From Bin5 sp965232575 (GTDB lineage: Bacteria > Chloroflexota > Anaerolineae > Caldilineales > Caldilineaceae): a stretch of 64,000 bases of DNA. Shown here piece after piece: positions 8,043 to 16,922 of the stretch (positions are counted from its first letter, which is position 1; each line of letters begins with the position of its first letter). Location of the stretch: contig CBDDPZ010000008.1 of the NCBI GenBank assembly GCA_965232575.1, positions 62,001-126,000 on the forward strand, in the 5' to 3' direction. The translations under genes were made by a program, and so were the position numbers. The notes beneath the pieces were generated by a model. The model ran no database searches and was not told the DNA's origin. It saw nothing but the letters and a program-made list of their open reading frames with translations.

Positions 8043-10217
8043 TCAGCCAACGCAGCCGGGTACAAGGCGGAACAGCCCGCCTGTGCCGGTCCCGATCCAG
8101 ACGGCTCCGTCCGGTGCGGTCGTGACCGCTTGCACGGGCCAGTTGTGCATGATCCGTTCGGCGATAATCTGGCCGCCTGCGTTCGCCATCCGGAACAGAC
8201 CGGGATCGCGCCCGTAGTTGGCGAAAAAGATGGTGTCGTAGGCCCAAGTGATGCCGGTGGGCGCCGCCGAGTTGGGCAAAGTCAGCACAGGGGCGGTCCA
8301 CCAATCTTTGTTGACCCCGCCCAGCACCATCGGGAAGCCGTAGAAAGGGGTAGCGTTCACGTCGCCCGCATTGGCGGCGGCGGAAAGCGTACGCGGGTCA
8401 AGCAGATCGACTTCGTCCCCGGAGTTGAAATCACCGGGCACGTTGGTGGCGCCATTGTCGGTAAACCAGATGCGCCCGAACGGGTCCACGGCAATGCCAT
8501 AGGGGTTGCGCACCCCGCGCGCCGCGGTCTGGAAGACGCCGATTGAACGTTCGGCCAGCAGCCGGTCCAGCCGGGCACGCACGATGCGGGCAGCGAAGGG
8601 ATTGCCGCCGGCAGCCACATTCGTGGCCAGCGTCTCCGCGGGCAGATCGCCATCGCCAGGAACGATAATGCCGTCCGAGTAACCGTCCCGCACGCCTCCG
8701 GCGGAAACATAGAGCCAACCGTCGCTGATCACGAGACCATTGTTGGCATGGAAAAGCTGGCCGGCAACGGCGAAGCCGCCGGCCAGCGGTTCATATCCGC
8801 TGCCGTCGACGATGCGGCCCACTTCGCCGGCCCGATTCAGGTAGAGCGCGCCGGCATGCCAGGCCATTCCTGTGACACGGCTGGACTCGCGTAGGATCTC
8901 ATAGTAACTGTCCCTGGAAACGCTGTTCCAGATCACGATCGAGCGGCTGGCGTGGAAGGGATCGTACAGGATATTGGGATCGAAGTTGCCGGTAGCCGGA
9001 TGGTCCAAGGCGATGAACAGTCTGCCGTCCGGGGCAAAGGTCAGAGCGGTGATGCTGAATTTGTCCTGCAATTTTGGGGCCAGGAACTGCTCTGCACAGA
9101 AACCACCCTGGGGAATCAGCCACGGATCGGATTCGGACGGGGGGCTCAGATTGAGGGGAGCGACGCGAATGCCAACGCTACCGGCAGCCATGCCTCGCGG
9201 TGGGGCGACGGCTGCGCCGCTTTGTGAATTGTCTTCCGCATTGCCGCCCGAATTTGTGTCATTACTGGTATCAACATTTTGGAGGGAATCGCCTGATGCC
9301 GGAGGAGAAGCTACGCTCGGTGTCTCCACTATTGGCAGGTATTCAGCGATCTGTTCGGCATCAGGAATGGCGGCACAACTTGCTGGCAAAGCGAGTAGTG
9401 CGCTGATAAAGGGAATAGTGCCGCCGTCCTGGGCACATTCATTCGGCGCCCGGGTAAAGTCCTCGCCCGACAGACGCAGCCACATTTCGGCCACGGGCGC
9501 CGGTTCTGTGCCCTGCCTGGTCGCTCCGGCCACGATCCAATCGTAAATCAGCGCTTTGTCGTCATCACCGATCTCCCCTACCAATGGCATTGCGCCGGAG
9601 CGGATCTGTGTCCAGAGCTTGGATGCGTCCGGAGCGCCTGGTTGTACTACGGACCCGTTTTGTCCGCCGACCATCAAGGGTTCATACTCGGTCACCTGCA
9701 GCTCCGCCTGTTTCACAACACCGCTATGACAGGCGCCGCAGTTTTCTTCAAGAAGCGGCCGAATGTCCTCATCGAAACCCGGCGTGGAGACTCGAATTCG
9801 GTCGACGGAGCGGTCGAGGGAGATAAAAGGAAGCTCTTGCTCCTGGCCAAAGACCGCCTCAACGCGTACCAGTGTGCCTGCGGGCACGCGGCCCAGTTGG
9901 CAGCTTTCGGGATGGGGTCGATTGCGCACATTGGCGTTGCGTTGCAACACGGCGTAGACGGGATGGCCCCCGGCAAGACAAGAAAAGGCTTCCTCCATAC
10001 CATGGATCAGGGAAATGTCAGCGGTCCCGCCCATCGGATCGGGGTGTGCCGTAGGCGGCCGCGGCCACTTTTGTTCGGGATTTACAGTTTCAGCGGAGTC
10101 GGCATTTTGAGAGGTGATCGGGCCGAGCGGTTGAAACGCGCATGCACCGAGAAACAGAACTGCACAGACGAGCAGTGGGATGGTAAGAAATGGGACTGGA
10201 CGGCGGCGATGACGCAT
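8043..10217 (-). CDS. Secreted lipoprotein with cytochrome c motif and sugar-dehydrogenase-like beta-propeller
   Basis: About 724 residues from the ATG that gives an Arg-rich signal peptide; 14 upstream residues are discounted. The signal ends in a lipobox (LFLGAC). A heme c motif CGACH lies near residues 160-164, inside the pattern of planctomycete-type cytochrome c domains (FDEDIRPLLEENCGACH). The C-terminal half (about 400-724) resembles glucose/sorbosone dehydrogenase propellers: GMAWHAGALYL, RNPYGIAVDPFGRIWFTDNG, GAVWIGTGTGGLFRL. It is probably an exported quinoprotein-like or soluble-aldose dehydrogenase passing electrons to heme. A Thr/Asn-rich linker near 330-370 separates the parts. 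Substrate and cofactor are unknown. Confidence 0.72.
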   Translation of the reverse strand: MRHRRRPVPFLTIPLLVCAVLFLGACAFQPLGPITSQNADSAETVNPEQKWPRPPTAHPDPMGGTADISLIHGMEEAFSCLAGGHPVYAVLQRNANVRNRPHPESCQLGRVPAGTLVRVEAVFGQEQELPFISLDRSVDRIRVSTPGFDEDIRPLLEENCGACHSGVVKQAELQVTEYEPLMVGGQNGSVVQPGAPDASKLWTQIRSGAMPLVGEIGDDDKALIYDWIVAGATRQGTEPAPVAEMWLRLSGEDFTRAPNECAQDGGTIPFISALLALPASCAAIPDAEQIAEYLPIVETPSVASPPASGDSLQNVDTSNDTNSGGNAEDNSQSGAAVAPPRGMAAGSVGIRVAPLNLSPPSESDPWLIPQGGFCAEQFLAPKLQDKFSITALTFAPDGRLFIALDHPATGNFDPNILYDPFHASRSIVIWNSVSRDSYYEILRESSRVTGMAWHAGALYLNRAGEVGRIVDGSGYEPLAGGFAVAGQLFHANNGLVISDGWLYVSAGGVRDGYSDGIIVPGDGDLPAETLATNVAAGGNPFAARIVRARLDRLLAERSIGVFQTAARGVRNPYGIAVDPFGRIWFTDNGATNVPGDFNSGDEVDLLDPRTLSAAANAGDVNATPFYGFPMVLGGVNKDWWTAPVLTLPNSAAPTGITWAYDTIFFANYGRDPGLFRMANAGGQIIAERIMHNWPVQAVTTAPDGAVWIGTGTGGLFRLVPGCVG

Positions 10218-10289
10218 TGAAAGAGAACCTGTACGCGAAGCTGCTGGGGGACGCCCCAATTCGTGGAAATGCTGCCCCCAGATGAATTC

Positions 10290-11280
10290 TTATTCCCCGG
10301 TGATAGAGTCGGAAACCGCCGATTTCTCTGTCAGCGTGCGACGCGCGACGGAGATATCCATCTGAATTTGGGCAACGAGTTCCTCCAAGCTGTCAAATCG
10401 TTGCTCATCGCGCAGTCGAGACACAAAGGAGATGGTGAGCTGCTGTCCGTACAGTGTGCCGGACTCACCAGCCGCTGAATAATCGAGCAGATGGGTCTCG
10501 ATACGGCGCCGGCGTCCGTCTACGGTGGGCCGCACGCCGATATTGGTGACGCTGGCGCGAGGGTGGGACGAACAGGTGTCCGGCAGATATGCCCAGGTCG
10601 CGTAGACGCCATCGGCGGGGATGAGCTTCTGTGGCATGGGTCGGATGTTCGCGGTGGGCACGCCGATCTCGCGCCCGCGACGTTCGCCCTCTTCGACGAC
10701 GCCGGCGATCTGGTAAGGCCGACCCAGCATCTGCGCTGCATCCGGTACAGCGCCGGCCAGTAGTGACTGACGGATCTGGCGGCTGTGGACCTCTCCATCT
10801 CCACTTGTGAACGGTTCGATCACCGTCAGATCATATCCAAGCCGCGCACCCAGCGCCTGCAGAAGGTCGACATTGCCGCTGCGTCCTCCGACCTAGCGCA
10901 AAATCGGGCCCCACTATCAGCCGGGCAAGCCCCAAACGTTCGACGAGAAGCGCCATAAACTGCTCGGGGGTCAGACTGGCGAAATCCATGTCAAACGGCT
11001 GAATGATCCCTAGGTCAAGACCGAAAGGTTCAATCAGGCGCAGACGTTCCTGCGGCGTGGTCAAAAGGCGCAAGGTAAGGTCCGGCCGCAGTACGGCCAT
11101 TGGGTGGGGATCAAACGTGAGCAGGGCTGTCTTGGCGGCAGGCGCATGGCCCGCCGCTTCAGTTTGCAGGGTGCGCAAGAGGGCCTGGTGACCCAGATGA
11201 ACACCGTCGAAATTTCCAATCGTCAGAAAAGTTGGGCCGGGAAACCGGAGAGATCGCAGGTCGCTGCGCCAAATTCTCAT
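10290..11280 (-). pseudogene. ribF: Bifunctional riboflavin kinase/FAD synthetase RibF, frameshifted
   Basis: Two frames together make one RibF. The N-terminal part (from 11280) has the FMN-adenylyltransferase motifs TIGNFDGVHLGHQ, LTFDPHP and IVGPDFALGR. The C-terminal part has the riboflavin kinase motif IGVPTANI and the conserved SVTNIGVRPTVDGRRRRIETHLLDY. Removing one base at about 10885-10890 (minus strand reads CGGAGGACGCAGC) restores the expected ALGRGRSGNVDLL junction and a continuous protein of about 330 residues. The first frame stops 49 bp before the second frame's first ATG at 10823. RibF makes FMN and FAD and is normally essential, so a sequencing or assembly error is more likely than true loss. 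It is the last gene of the nusA-infB-truB cluster. Confidence 0.85.
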
Positions 11281-11445
11281 CTCAAATCAGTTTCTGGTTC
11301 TTAATGTGAATTCCGATTGCCACCCGTGCTCTCCGGCCGTTTGCACGGCAGGAACGAAGGCGTCCCGCCTGCCTCTACGTGATACATGCTGTGGAAATTA
11401 GCTGTTCTTCAAACTGTACGAGCATTCGTCACCAATGGCGGCGAA

Positions 11446-12459
11446 CTATGAAAGACTATCCAACTGTTGGGCGAGCCACTTTTCGGCTTTCCATACTGTG
11501 CCGTCTCCGCTCCCATCAGCGGCACGCGCGCGTGCAATTCCGAGGAAGCGGCCGCGGCGATCATAGGCGGCCGCGAGCCCGCTTCGGCGCCAACCCTCCG
11601 AGCTGCAAGAGTTGGGAAGGGGGTTCTCATGGGCAGGGAGTGCGCGACTCTGAAAGATCTTTTGCCCGTAACCTAGCCGGAGTTGCTCCTCTTCACTGAC
11701 GGTCAGGCGGGGCATCCCCAGACCGGCATCGGGCGCAAACAGCAGTTCGGCCAGCCCGCCGGCGACCGCTGCGCTTTCAATGGCCGGTAGGCCTGACGCG
11801 TCGGCTACAGAAAACGGGCCGGCTTCCAATCGACGCAGATAGCTCAAGTGGCCCGCGGTACCCAGTGCCTGCCCCAGCGCGTGGGCCAGGCTGCGCACGT
11901 ATGCCCCGGCGGAACAGCGAATCCGGAGAGATATCTTTGCGGGCGACGCAAAGGAAAGAAGCTTTATCTCGTGAAAGGTAACCTCCCGCGGCGCTACATT
12001 TACGGTCTCGCCGCGCCGGGCTTTGCGATGCAGACTTTCACCACCCTGTTTCAATGCCGAGTAGACCGGCGGCTTCTGGGCGATCTGGCCACGGAAAGCG
12101 GCTAGGGCGGCCTCCACGTCGGTGTCGGTCAGGGGCGGAACTGGAGCCTGGGCGACGGTCCGGCCGACAGCATCGTAGGTATCGGTTGCGCGGCCCAGCG
12201 ATACATGGGCCTCGTATGTTTTGTCATGCCCCTGATAGTACTCCACCAGTCGCGTGGCAACGCCCAGGCACAGTACGAGCAGCCCGCTAGCCATCGGATC
12301 CAGCGTGCCGGTATGGCCGATGCGTCTTTGCCGACTCCAGCGCCGGACACGCTGCACAATGTCGTGGCTGGTAGGCAACTCGGCAGAGACGGGCCCGTCG
12401 GCGTACGCTTTGGAGCTGCCCGGTTTATCGACAAGGAGAATTCCATGTAGATCGGCCAT
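11446..12459 (-). CDS. truB: tRNA pseudouridine(55) synthase TruB
   Basis: 337 residues. The catalytic aspartate motif is GHTGTLDPMASGLL (near 48-61), followed by TKxYxA-like TYEAHVSLGRATDTYD and the core motif RCSAGAYVRSLAHALG. TruB makes pseudouridine at position 55 of the T-loop in most tRNAs. The usual N-terminal KPxGxTSHDVV is interrupted: an insertion of about 15 residues (SSKAYADGPVSAELP) separates KPG from TSHDIV. This suggests a lineage-specific loop or a sequence quirk. A PUA-like C-terminal region follows. It lies between nrnA and ribF in the translation cluster. Confidence 0.93.
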   Translation of the reverse strand: MADLHGILLVDKPGSSKAYADGPVSAELPTSHDIVQRVRRWSRQRRIGHTGTLDPMASGLLVLCLGVATRLVEYYQGHDKTYEAHVSLGRATDTYDAVGRTVAQAPVPPLTDTDVEAALAAFRGQIAQKPPVYSALKQGGESLHRKARRGETVNVAPREVTFHEIKLLSFASPAKISLRIRCSAGAYVRSLAHALGQALGTAGHLSYLRRLEAGPFSVADASGLPAIESAAVAGGLAELLFAPDAGLGMPRLTVSEEEQLRLGYGQKIFQSRALPAHENPLPNSCSSEGWRRSGLAAAYDRRGRFLGIARARAADGSGDGTVWKAEKWLAQQLDSLS

Positions 12460-12494
12460 GGTGCTGGTTCGTTGACAGCGCTGCTCCCAGTCCT

Positions 12495-13544
12495 CTAACC
12501 TCTATCGCCATCAATACTTTGGCGGCGCAGTTCGTGCAGCGTTTCCACAACACGAGCCGAAACCTCCTGTAAAGTGCCGGCAATGGTGCAGCCGGCTGCC
12601 GGTGGATGTCCACCGCCGCCGAATGCGAAGGCCACCTGGCTCACATTGAACCCCGGCTTGGCCCGAAAACTACATTCGATCAACTCTTGTCCGTTTTTTG
12701 CAAAACGTTGGGCGAAAGTAGCGCTGATGTCGGCCTCTCGCACGGTGACAAGGAAGTTGGCTAAGCCATCGCTCTGGTGGGGTTCGACACCACTGCGCTG
12801 CCGGCTCTCGGCGTTGAGAGTCGCCCAGATAATGCCATCATCCATTTGCACATTGGCGAGACCGGCCCCCCACAGCTTTACGAGGCTGAACGACCTACTA
12901 TCCAGGGTGTTGCGAACGATATAGTCCAGGCTTGCGCCGGCGTTCAACAGCCGCAAGGACGCCTGCAATACATTCGTGTTCGTGTTGGCGGTCCGAAAAC
13001 AGAGTGTATCGGTCACGAGGCCGGTCAGAAGCGAGACGGCTATCTCCTCGGATAGCGGCACATTCAGGGCGTCGGCCAGGTGAACGAGCATCTGGCATGT
13101 GGCTGCGCAGCCTGTATCCACCCAATTTTCGGTGCCAAAAAGTGTATTGGTAACGTGATGATCTATGACGATAAGGGGAATCTGATTGTGGATTTCGGGT
13201 CTGTAAGCGGTGCCCAGCCGGTCAATGCTGGAGGTGTCCAGGCAGACGATTAGATCGTAACTGTGGGCGACCTCCGCCGGTCCGATGATCTTCTCCACCC
13301 CGGGCATAAACTGGAACTCCGGCATCACATCGTCCTGGAGGGCCAGGGTAGGCCGTTTTCCCAGCGAACGCAAAATGCAGCCCGAGCCGAGCAGGCTGCC
13401 GACCGCGTCTCCGTCCGGGTTTACATGGCTGACGCAAAGGATGTTGTGGCTGGATTCCAGGAGACTGAGCAGGAGAGGCGGCGGCGGTACGCCCTCCTGG
13501 CCGCATGCAGCACCCTGCTTGAGCAGGGACGCGTTTGGGCTCAT
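12495..13544 (-). CDS. nrnA: DHH/DHHA1 phosphoesterase, NrnA-type oligoribonuclease/pAp phosphatase
   Basis: 349 residues. The DHH metal motifs are in order: SHVNPDGDAVGS, VCLDTSS and IDHH, plus a helical region with LLTGLVTDTLCFRTAN. The C-terminal DHHA1 domain ends with the substrate motif FGGGGHPPAAG. NrnA degrades nano-RNA and, in many bacteria, dephosphorylates pAp. It overlaps the rbfA stop by 4 bp (ATGA), so translation is coupled. The rbfA-nrnA-truB order is common in Firmicutes and Chloroflexota. The N-terminal 25 residues (Pro-rich) are variable, and a slightly later start cannot be excluded. Confidence 0.92.
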   Translation of the reverse strand: MSPNASLLKQGAACGQEGVPPPPLLLSLLESSHNILCVSHVNPDGDAVGSLLGSGCILRSLGKRPTLALQDDVMPEFQFMPGVEKIIGPAEVAHSYDLIVCLDTSSIDRLGTAYRPEIHNQIPLIVIDHHVTNTLFGTENWVDTGCAATCQMLVHLADALNVPLSEEIAVSLLTGLVTDTLCFRTANTNTNVLQASLRLLNAGASLDYIVRNTLDSRSFSLVKLWGAGLANVQMDDGIIWATLNAESRQRSGVEPHQSDGLANFLVTVREADISATFAQRFAKNGQELIECSFRAKPGFNVSQVAFAFGGGGHPPAAGCTIAGTLQEVSARVVETLHELRRQSIDGDRG

Positions 13545-13987
13545 GCATCCTCTTTCTGAGCATCGACCGAGGAGAAATCCGGGGAAGAGAGTGAAGAGGG
13601 CGGAGGTGAAAGAGAGCTCCTCGTATCCTGTTGACGTATCTCTCGTTCCTCGGCAATGCTCTGCAAAAGTGCATCCACCCGAGCGGCCTGGTCGGGGGTA
13701 TCGTCATAGTAGAAGAGCAGTTCCGGTATGGCGCGGAACGTTACGCTCTGGGCCAATTGGCGTCGCAGGAATGGGGCGGCTTTTTTTAGTCTGGCGAGGA
13801 CCACGCTGCGCTGAATGTCGCTATCCTGATGAATGTAGACCTTGGCCACACGCAGATCGCGGCTGACCACCACGTTGGTCACCTGCAGCAGCTCCAACGC
13901 CGGGTCATCCAGTTCGGCGCCGATCAGTATGGATAGTTCCTGATAGAGCAGTTCTGCTGCCCGCTCCTGACGAATTGTGGTCGTCAT
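13541..13987 (-). CDS. rbfA: 30S ribosome-binding factor RbfA
   Basis: 148 residues. The first 115 match the type II KH-fold RbfA: RQERAAELLYQELSILI, VTNVVVSRDLRVAKVYI, LRRQLAQSVTFRAIPEL and a YYDDTPDQAARVDALL end. RbfA binds 16S helix 1 and helps late 30S maturation and cold adaptation. The C-terminal 30 residues are Ser/Pro-rich and probably disordered. It lies downstream of infB and overlaps nrnA by 4 bp. Confidence 0.93.
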   Translation of the reverse strand: MTTTIRQERAAELLYQELSILIGAELDDPALELLQVTNVVVSRDLRVAKVYIHQDSDIQRSVVLARLKKAAPFLRRQLAQSVTFRAIPELLFYYDDTPDQAARVDALLQSIAEEREIRQQDTRSSLSPPPSSLSSPDFSSVDAQKEDA

Positions 13988-14002
13988 CGTTTACATGCCG
14001 TC

Positions 14003-14068
14003 AGTCGTTAGTTTTGGTTGTCAGGCACACGAGCCCACTATAAACCATAATCCGAAAACCAGAAACTA
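14003..14068. repeat. Heptad-type intergenic repeat between infB and rbfA
   Basis: Reading the minus strand from the infB stop, the spacer runs in 7-base units such as AGTTTCT and GGTTTTC. Related units return in opposite orientation near the rbfA start (plus strand AGTCGTT, AGTTTTG). The two ends can pair imperfectly into a hairpin. AGTTTCTGGTT also occurs at 11289-11299 beside ribF. It belongs with the heptad repeats seen in the 43-60 kb region; its role is unknown. Confidence 0.45.
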
Positions 14069-15949
14069 TTATCGCACCTGTTGCTTTTCGAAGACTTCAA
14101 TGATGTCGCCTTCCTGGAGGTCTGTATTGACACCGGCCAAGTTGATGCCGCACTCGTACCCGGCCCGAACTTCGGTGACGTCTTCGGTAAACCGTTTGAG
14201 GTTTTCGATAGTTGTGGTGATGACAGTTGCGTCGTTACGGAGAAGCCGGGCCTGGCTGTTGCGTTTGACAACTCCGTCCAGGACCATACAGCCGGCGATC
14301 AAGCCGCCGCGACGCACGCGGAACATCTGCCGCACCTCGGCATGGCCGGTGACTACCTCTTCGAAGATGGGGTCCAGCATACCGTGAATCGCCAGTTCCA
14401 CATCTTCGATCAGATTGTAGATGATCTGATAGTGCCGAATTTCGACGCCGGACTGTTCTGCGCGCACCAAGGCGGCCTTGTCAATGTTCACACCGAACCC
14501 GATGACGATCGCCTGACTGGTCTCGGCGAGCATGACGTCCGATTCGGTAATGTCACCGACGGCCGATTGCATGATCTTGACCTTGACCTCATCGTTCTCA
14601 AGCTGTTCAAGGCTGTGAACGATTGGGGCCAGCGACCCTTGCGCATCGGCCCGCATAATAATATTGAGGGTTTCGGCTTCGCCGCCTTCGACGCGGGCGA
14701 ACATATCCTCCAACGTCATCGGCAGTGGTGAAGCGTCCAGTGTATTCCGGTCGGCCTGGTTTTGCCTTTCGGCGGCAAGCGTGCGGGCGGCTCTATCGTT
14801 TTTCGTGACGGTAAAGACCTCGCCGGCGGCTGGAACGCCATTAAGGCCCAGAATTACTGTCGGCGTGCTCGGCCCGGCCTTCTTCAGCTGATTGCCCTCG
14901 TAGTCGGACATCGCCTTGACGCGTCCCCAGTTTTCGCCGACAACCAGCGAATCTCCGCGTTTCAGGGTCCCGTTCTGCACAAGCAGGGTTGCGGTGATCC
15001 CGCGCTGCTTATCCAATTGGGCTTCGATCACGGTGCCGACGCATTGTCCATCAGGATTGGCACTTTGCTGGTCCAGTTCGGCGACGACGAGGATATTGTC
15101 CAGCAGGTCGTCGACACCATCGCCGTTGAGCGCGCTGATCGGAACCGTGATGGTTTCGCCGCCCCATTCCTCCGGTGTCAGGTCTTCGGTTGAAAGCTCC
15201 TCCATGACGCGGTTTATATTGGCGTTGGGGCGATCTATTTTGTTGATCGCGACGATTATTGTCACACCGGCAGCCCTGGCGTGGCTGATCGCTTCCCGGG
15301 TCTGAGGCATAATGCCATCGTCGGCGGCTACGACGAGAATGACGATGTCGGTAACCTGCGCGCCGCGGGCACGCATTGCAGTGAATGCCTCGTGGCCGGG
15401 CGTATCCAGGAAGGTAATCTTCTTGCCGTCGACTTCCACCTGATAGGCGCCGGTATGCTGGGTGATGCCGCCGGCTTCGGAATCCACCACATTGGTGCGG
15501 CGGATTTGATCGAGGAGCGTCGTTTTGCCGTGATCCACGTGGCCGAGAACCGCCACAACAGGCGGCCGCGGCGCGAGATTGTGTTCCGCCTCTTCGGACA
15601 CGATTTCCTGGATCATCACCCTTTCTTTTGGTCTTCGATCCTCGTCGGGCGCCTTCTCAGGCTCTTCGTCCTCCACGACGGGCCACAGAACCTCGATGCC
15701 GAGTTCGTCACCCACGATGGCAGCTGTATCATGATCAAGAGTTTGATCGATCGGCGCCATAATGCCGAACTGCATAAGCACTTTAATGAGATCGATTGGA
15801 CTGCGATCCATTCTCTCGGCCAATGCGCGGACGGTTACATACTCCTCCACAATGATGGAAGAAGGCAGCCCAGCGGCTTCACCATTGGCGGCGTCTTCAG
15901 CCGGGCTGCCATTCTGGATCTTCGTCGGATCTTGCGTTGTGGCTGCCAT
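14069..15949 (-). CDS. infB: Translation initiation factor IF-2
   Basis: 626 residues, a compact IF-2 with a short N-terminus. An IF2_N module (VTVRALAERMDRSPIDLIKVLMQFG) precedes the GTPase: G1 GHVDHGKTT, G3 DTPGHEAF, G4 NKID. Domains II, III and IV (initiator tRNA binding) follow and end in DIIEVFEKQQV. IF-2 places fMet-tRNA on the 30S subunit and promotes subunit joining. AAGGAAGG lies just before the ATG. It is separated from ylxR by an unusually long 593-bp gap that may carry its own promoter and leader. Confidence 0.96.
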   Translation of the reverse strand: MAATTQDPTKIQNGSPAEDAANGEAAGLPSSIIVEEYVTVRALAERMDRSPIDLIKVLMQFGIMAPIDQTLDHDTAAIVGDELGIEVLWPVVEDEEPEKAPDEDRRPKERVMIQEIVSEEAEHNLAPRPPVVAVLGHVDHGKTTLLDQIRRTNVVDSEAGGITQHTGAYQVEVDGKKITFLDTPGHEAFTAMRARGAQVTDIVILVVAADDGIMPQTREAISHARAAGVTIIVAINKIDRPNANINRVMEELSTEDLTPEEWGGETITVPISALNGDGVDDLLDNILVVAELDQQSANPDGQCVGTVIEAQLDKQRGITATLLVQNGTLKRGDSLVVGENWGRVKAMSDYEGNQLKKAGPSTPTVILGLNGVPAAGEVFTVTKNDRAARTLAAERQNQADRNTLDASPLPMTLEDMFARVEGGEAETLNIIMRADAQGSLAPIVHSLEQLENDEVKVKIMQSAVGDITESDVMLAETSQAIVIGFGVNIDKAALVRAEQSGVEIRHYQIIYNLIEDVELAIHGMLDPIFEEVVTGHAEVRQMFRVRRGGLIAGCMVLDGVVKRNSQARLLRNDATVITTTIENLKRFTEDVTEVRAGYECGINLAGVNTDLQEGDIIEVFEKQQVR

Positions 15950-16542
15950 TTTGGCCTTCCTTTCATCTATCGTTTTCTGTTCCCAATTCTACATACCGCC
16001 GTGCGGTTGAAACCTGACAACACAAACGTCCCTCTGAAGACAGAGAGGAGGAATCTGAGAGGCGTTCACGCTCCAAGTTGCGTGTTCCTGCTCAAACTTT
16101 ACACAGGTTTTTGGCTGGGACGGAATGCATGCACAGATGTATGCGGAGGAGGTCAGCAGTGGGGAGCCAAGAGGCATTTACGGTGGACAGACAATCCGTT
16201 ACACGACCGCCCCTCTCTTCCCTGCAGCCTTCCCCCTCTCCATCCCAAACTGCAATACAGCCAATGTTAGCCCACTATGCCCGCACATATCAGGGAGCGG
16301 ACAATCGGCTTGCGTTCATTGGAAAATTCCTGTCAATCAGCGAATATGTCCTTACTTTGAAATGCTTATAACAGCTATAACAGCATTGGGCAAAAGAACG
16401 TGTCAAACACTTGCCAAGTAATCACAGCCCTCCCCTCAATCGCACTGGTCACGGTTCTGACAGTCCGCGCGAAAGGAATTGATATGAGGAGGAGTTTCCA
16501 GTAAGGGAAAAATTAACGGTTTAGTTGGGCTCTCGCTCCTTG
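15950..16542 (-). other. Long non-coding gap between ylxR and infB (possible infB leader)
   Basis: No convincing gene on either strand in 593 bp; the short open frames lack family features and clear ribosome binding sites. The gap interrupts an operon that is normally tight. On the minus strand a promoter-like TTGACA-18-TGTTAT can be read at 16406-16377, giving a leader of roughly 420 nt ahead of infB. A short direct repeat (ATAACAGC) lies at the same place. Confidence 0.5.
16377..16406 (-). promoter_or_regulatory. Candidate sigma70-type promoter for infB
   Basis: Minus strand TTGACA (16406-16401), 18-bp spacer, TGTTAT (16382-16377). The -35 is perfect; the -10 matches four of six positions. 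It lies within the long ylxR-infB gap and points at infB. Confidence 0.4.
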
Positions 16543-16866
16543 CTACGCGGTCTCGTCCGTCACTTGCAGCAGAGTTGACACGGACGCAGAGAGTGACGTC
16601 AGGTTATCGGCGCTGATTCTTGTTCGCAGCGCCTTCTGGATCAACGAACCGGCAATCGCTCTTTCCCAACAGGTGGTCTGCGGGTGGACATAGGCGCCGC
16701 GCCCGGCCTTTTTGCCGGTCTCATCCAAGAGGACCCCGTCTGCAACCCGGACCAGACGAATCAGGTCGCGTTTTCCATCAGACTCCCGGCAGGCGATGCA
16801 CATTCGCTGGGGCGCCTGGAAGGCGCCCCGCCGCTGTTTCGATCCCTTTACCCGTTTTGCCATCAT
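16543..16866 (-). CDS. ylxR: YlxR/RnpM family RNA-binding protein
   Basis: 107 residues with the YlxR (DUF448) signatures RMCIACRESDGKRDLIRLV and GKKAGRGAYVHP. The family is a small basic nucleic-acid-binding protein almost always between nusA and infB; the B. subtilis member has been linked to RNase P and renamed RnpM. It starts 56 bp after the nusA stop. Two adjacent ATG codons could both serve. The upstream ribosome binding site is weak. Confidence 0.92.
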   Translation of the reverse strand: MMAKRVKGSKQRRGAFQAPQRMCIACRESDGKRDLIRLVRVADGVLLDETGKKAGRGAYVHPQTTCWERAIAGSLIQKALRTRISADNLTSLSASVSTLLQVTDETA

Positions 16867-16922
16867 TGGTGTTGCGCGGCAGTTGAAATATATCAGGCAC
16901 GATTTACCAACCGGCCGCCACC

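Noticed and set aside
15281..16270. Open frame that runs opposite the infB start into the gap
   Set aside because: Most of it is antisense to IF-2; the part in the gap has no recognisable domain.
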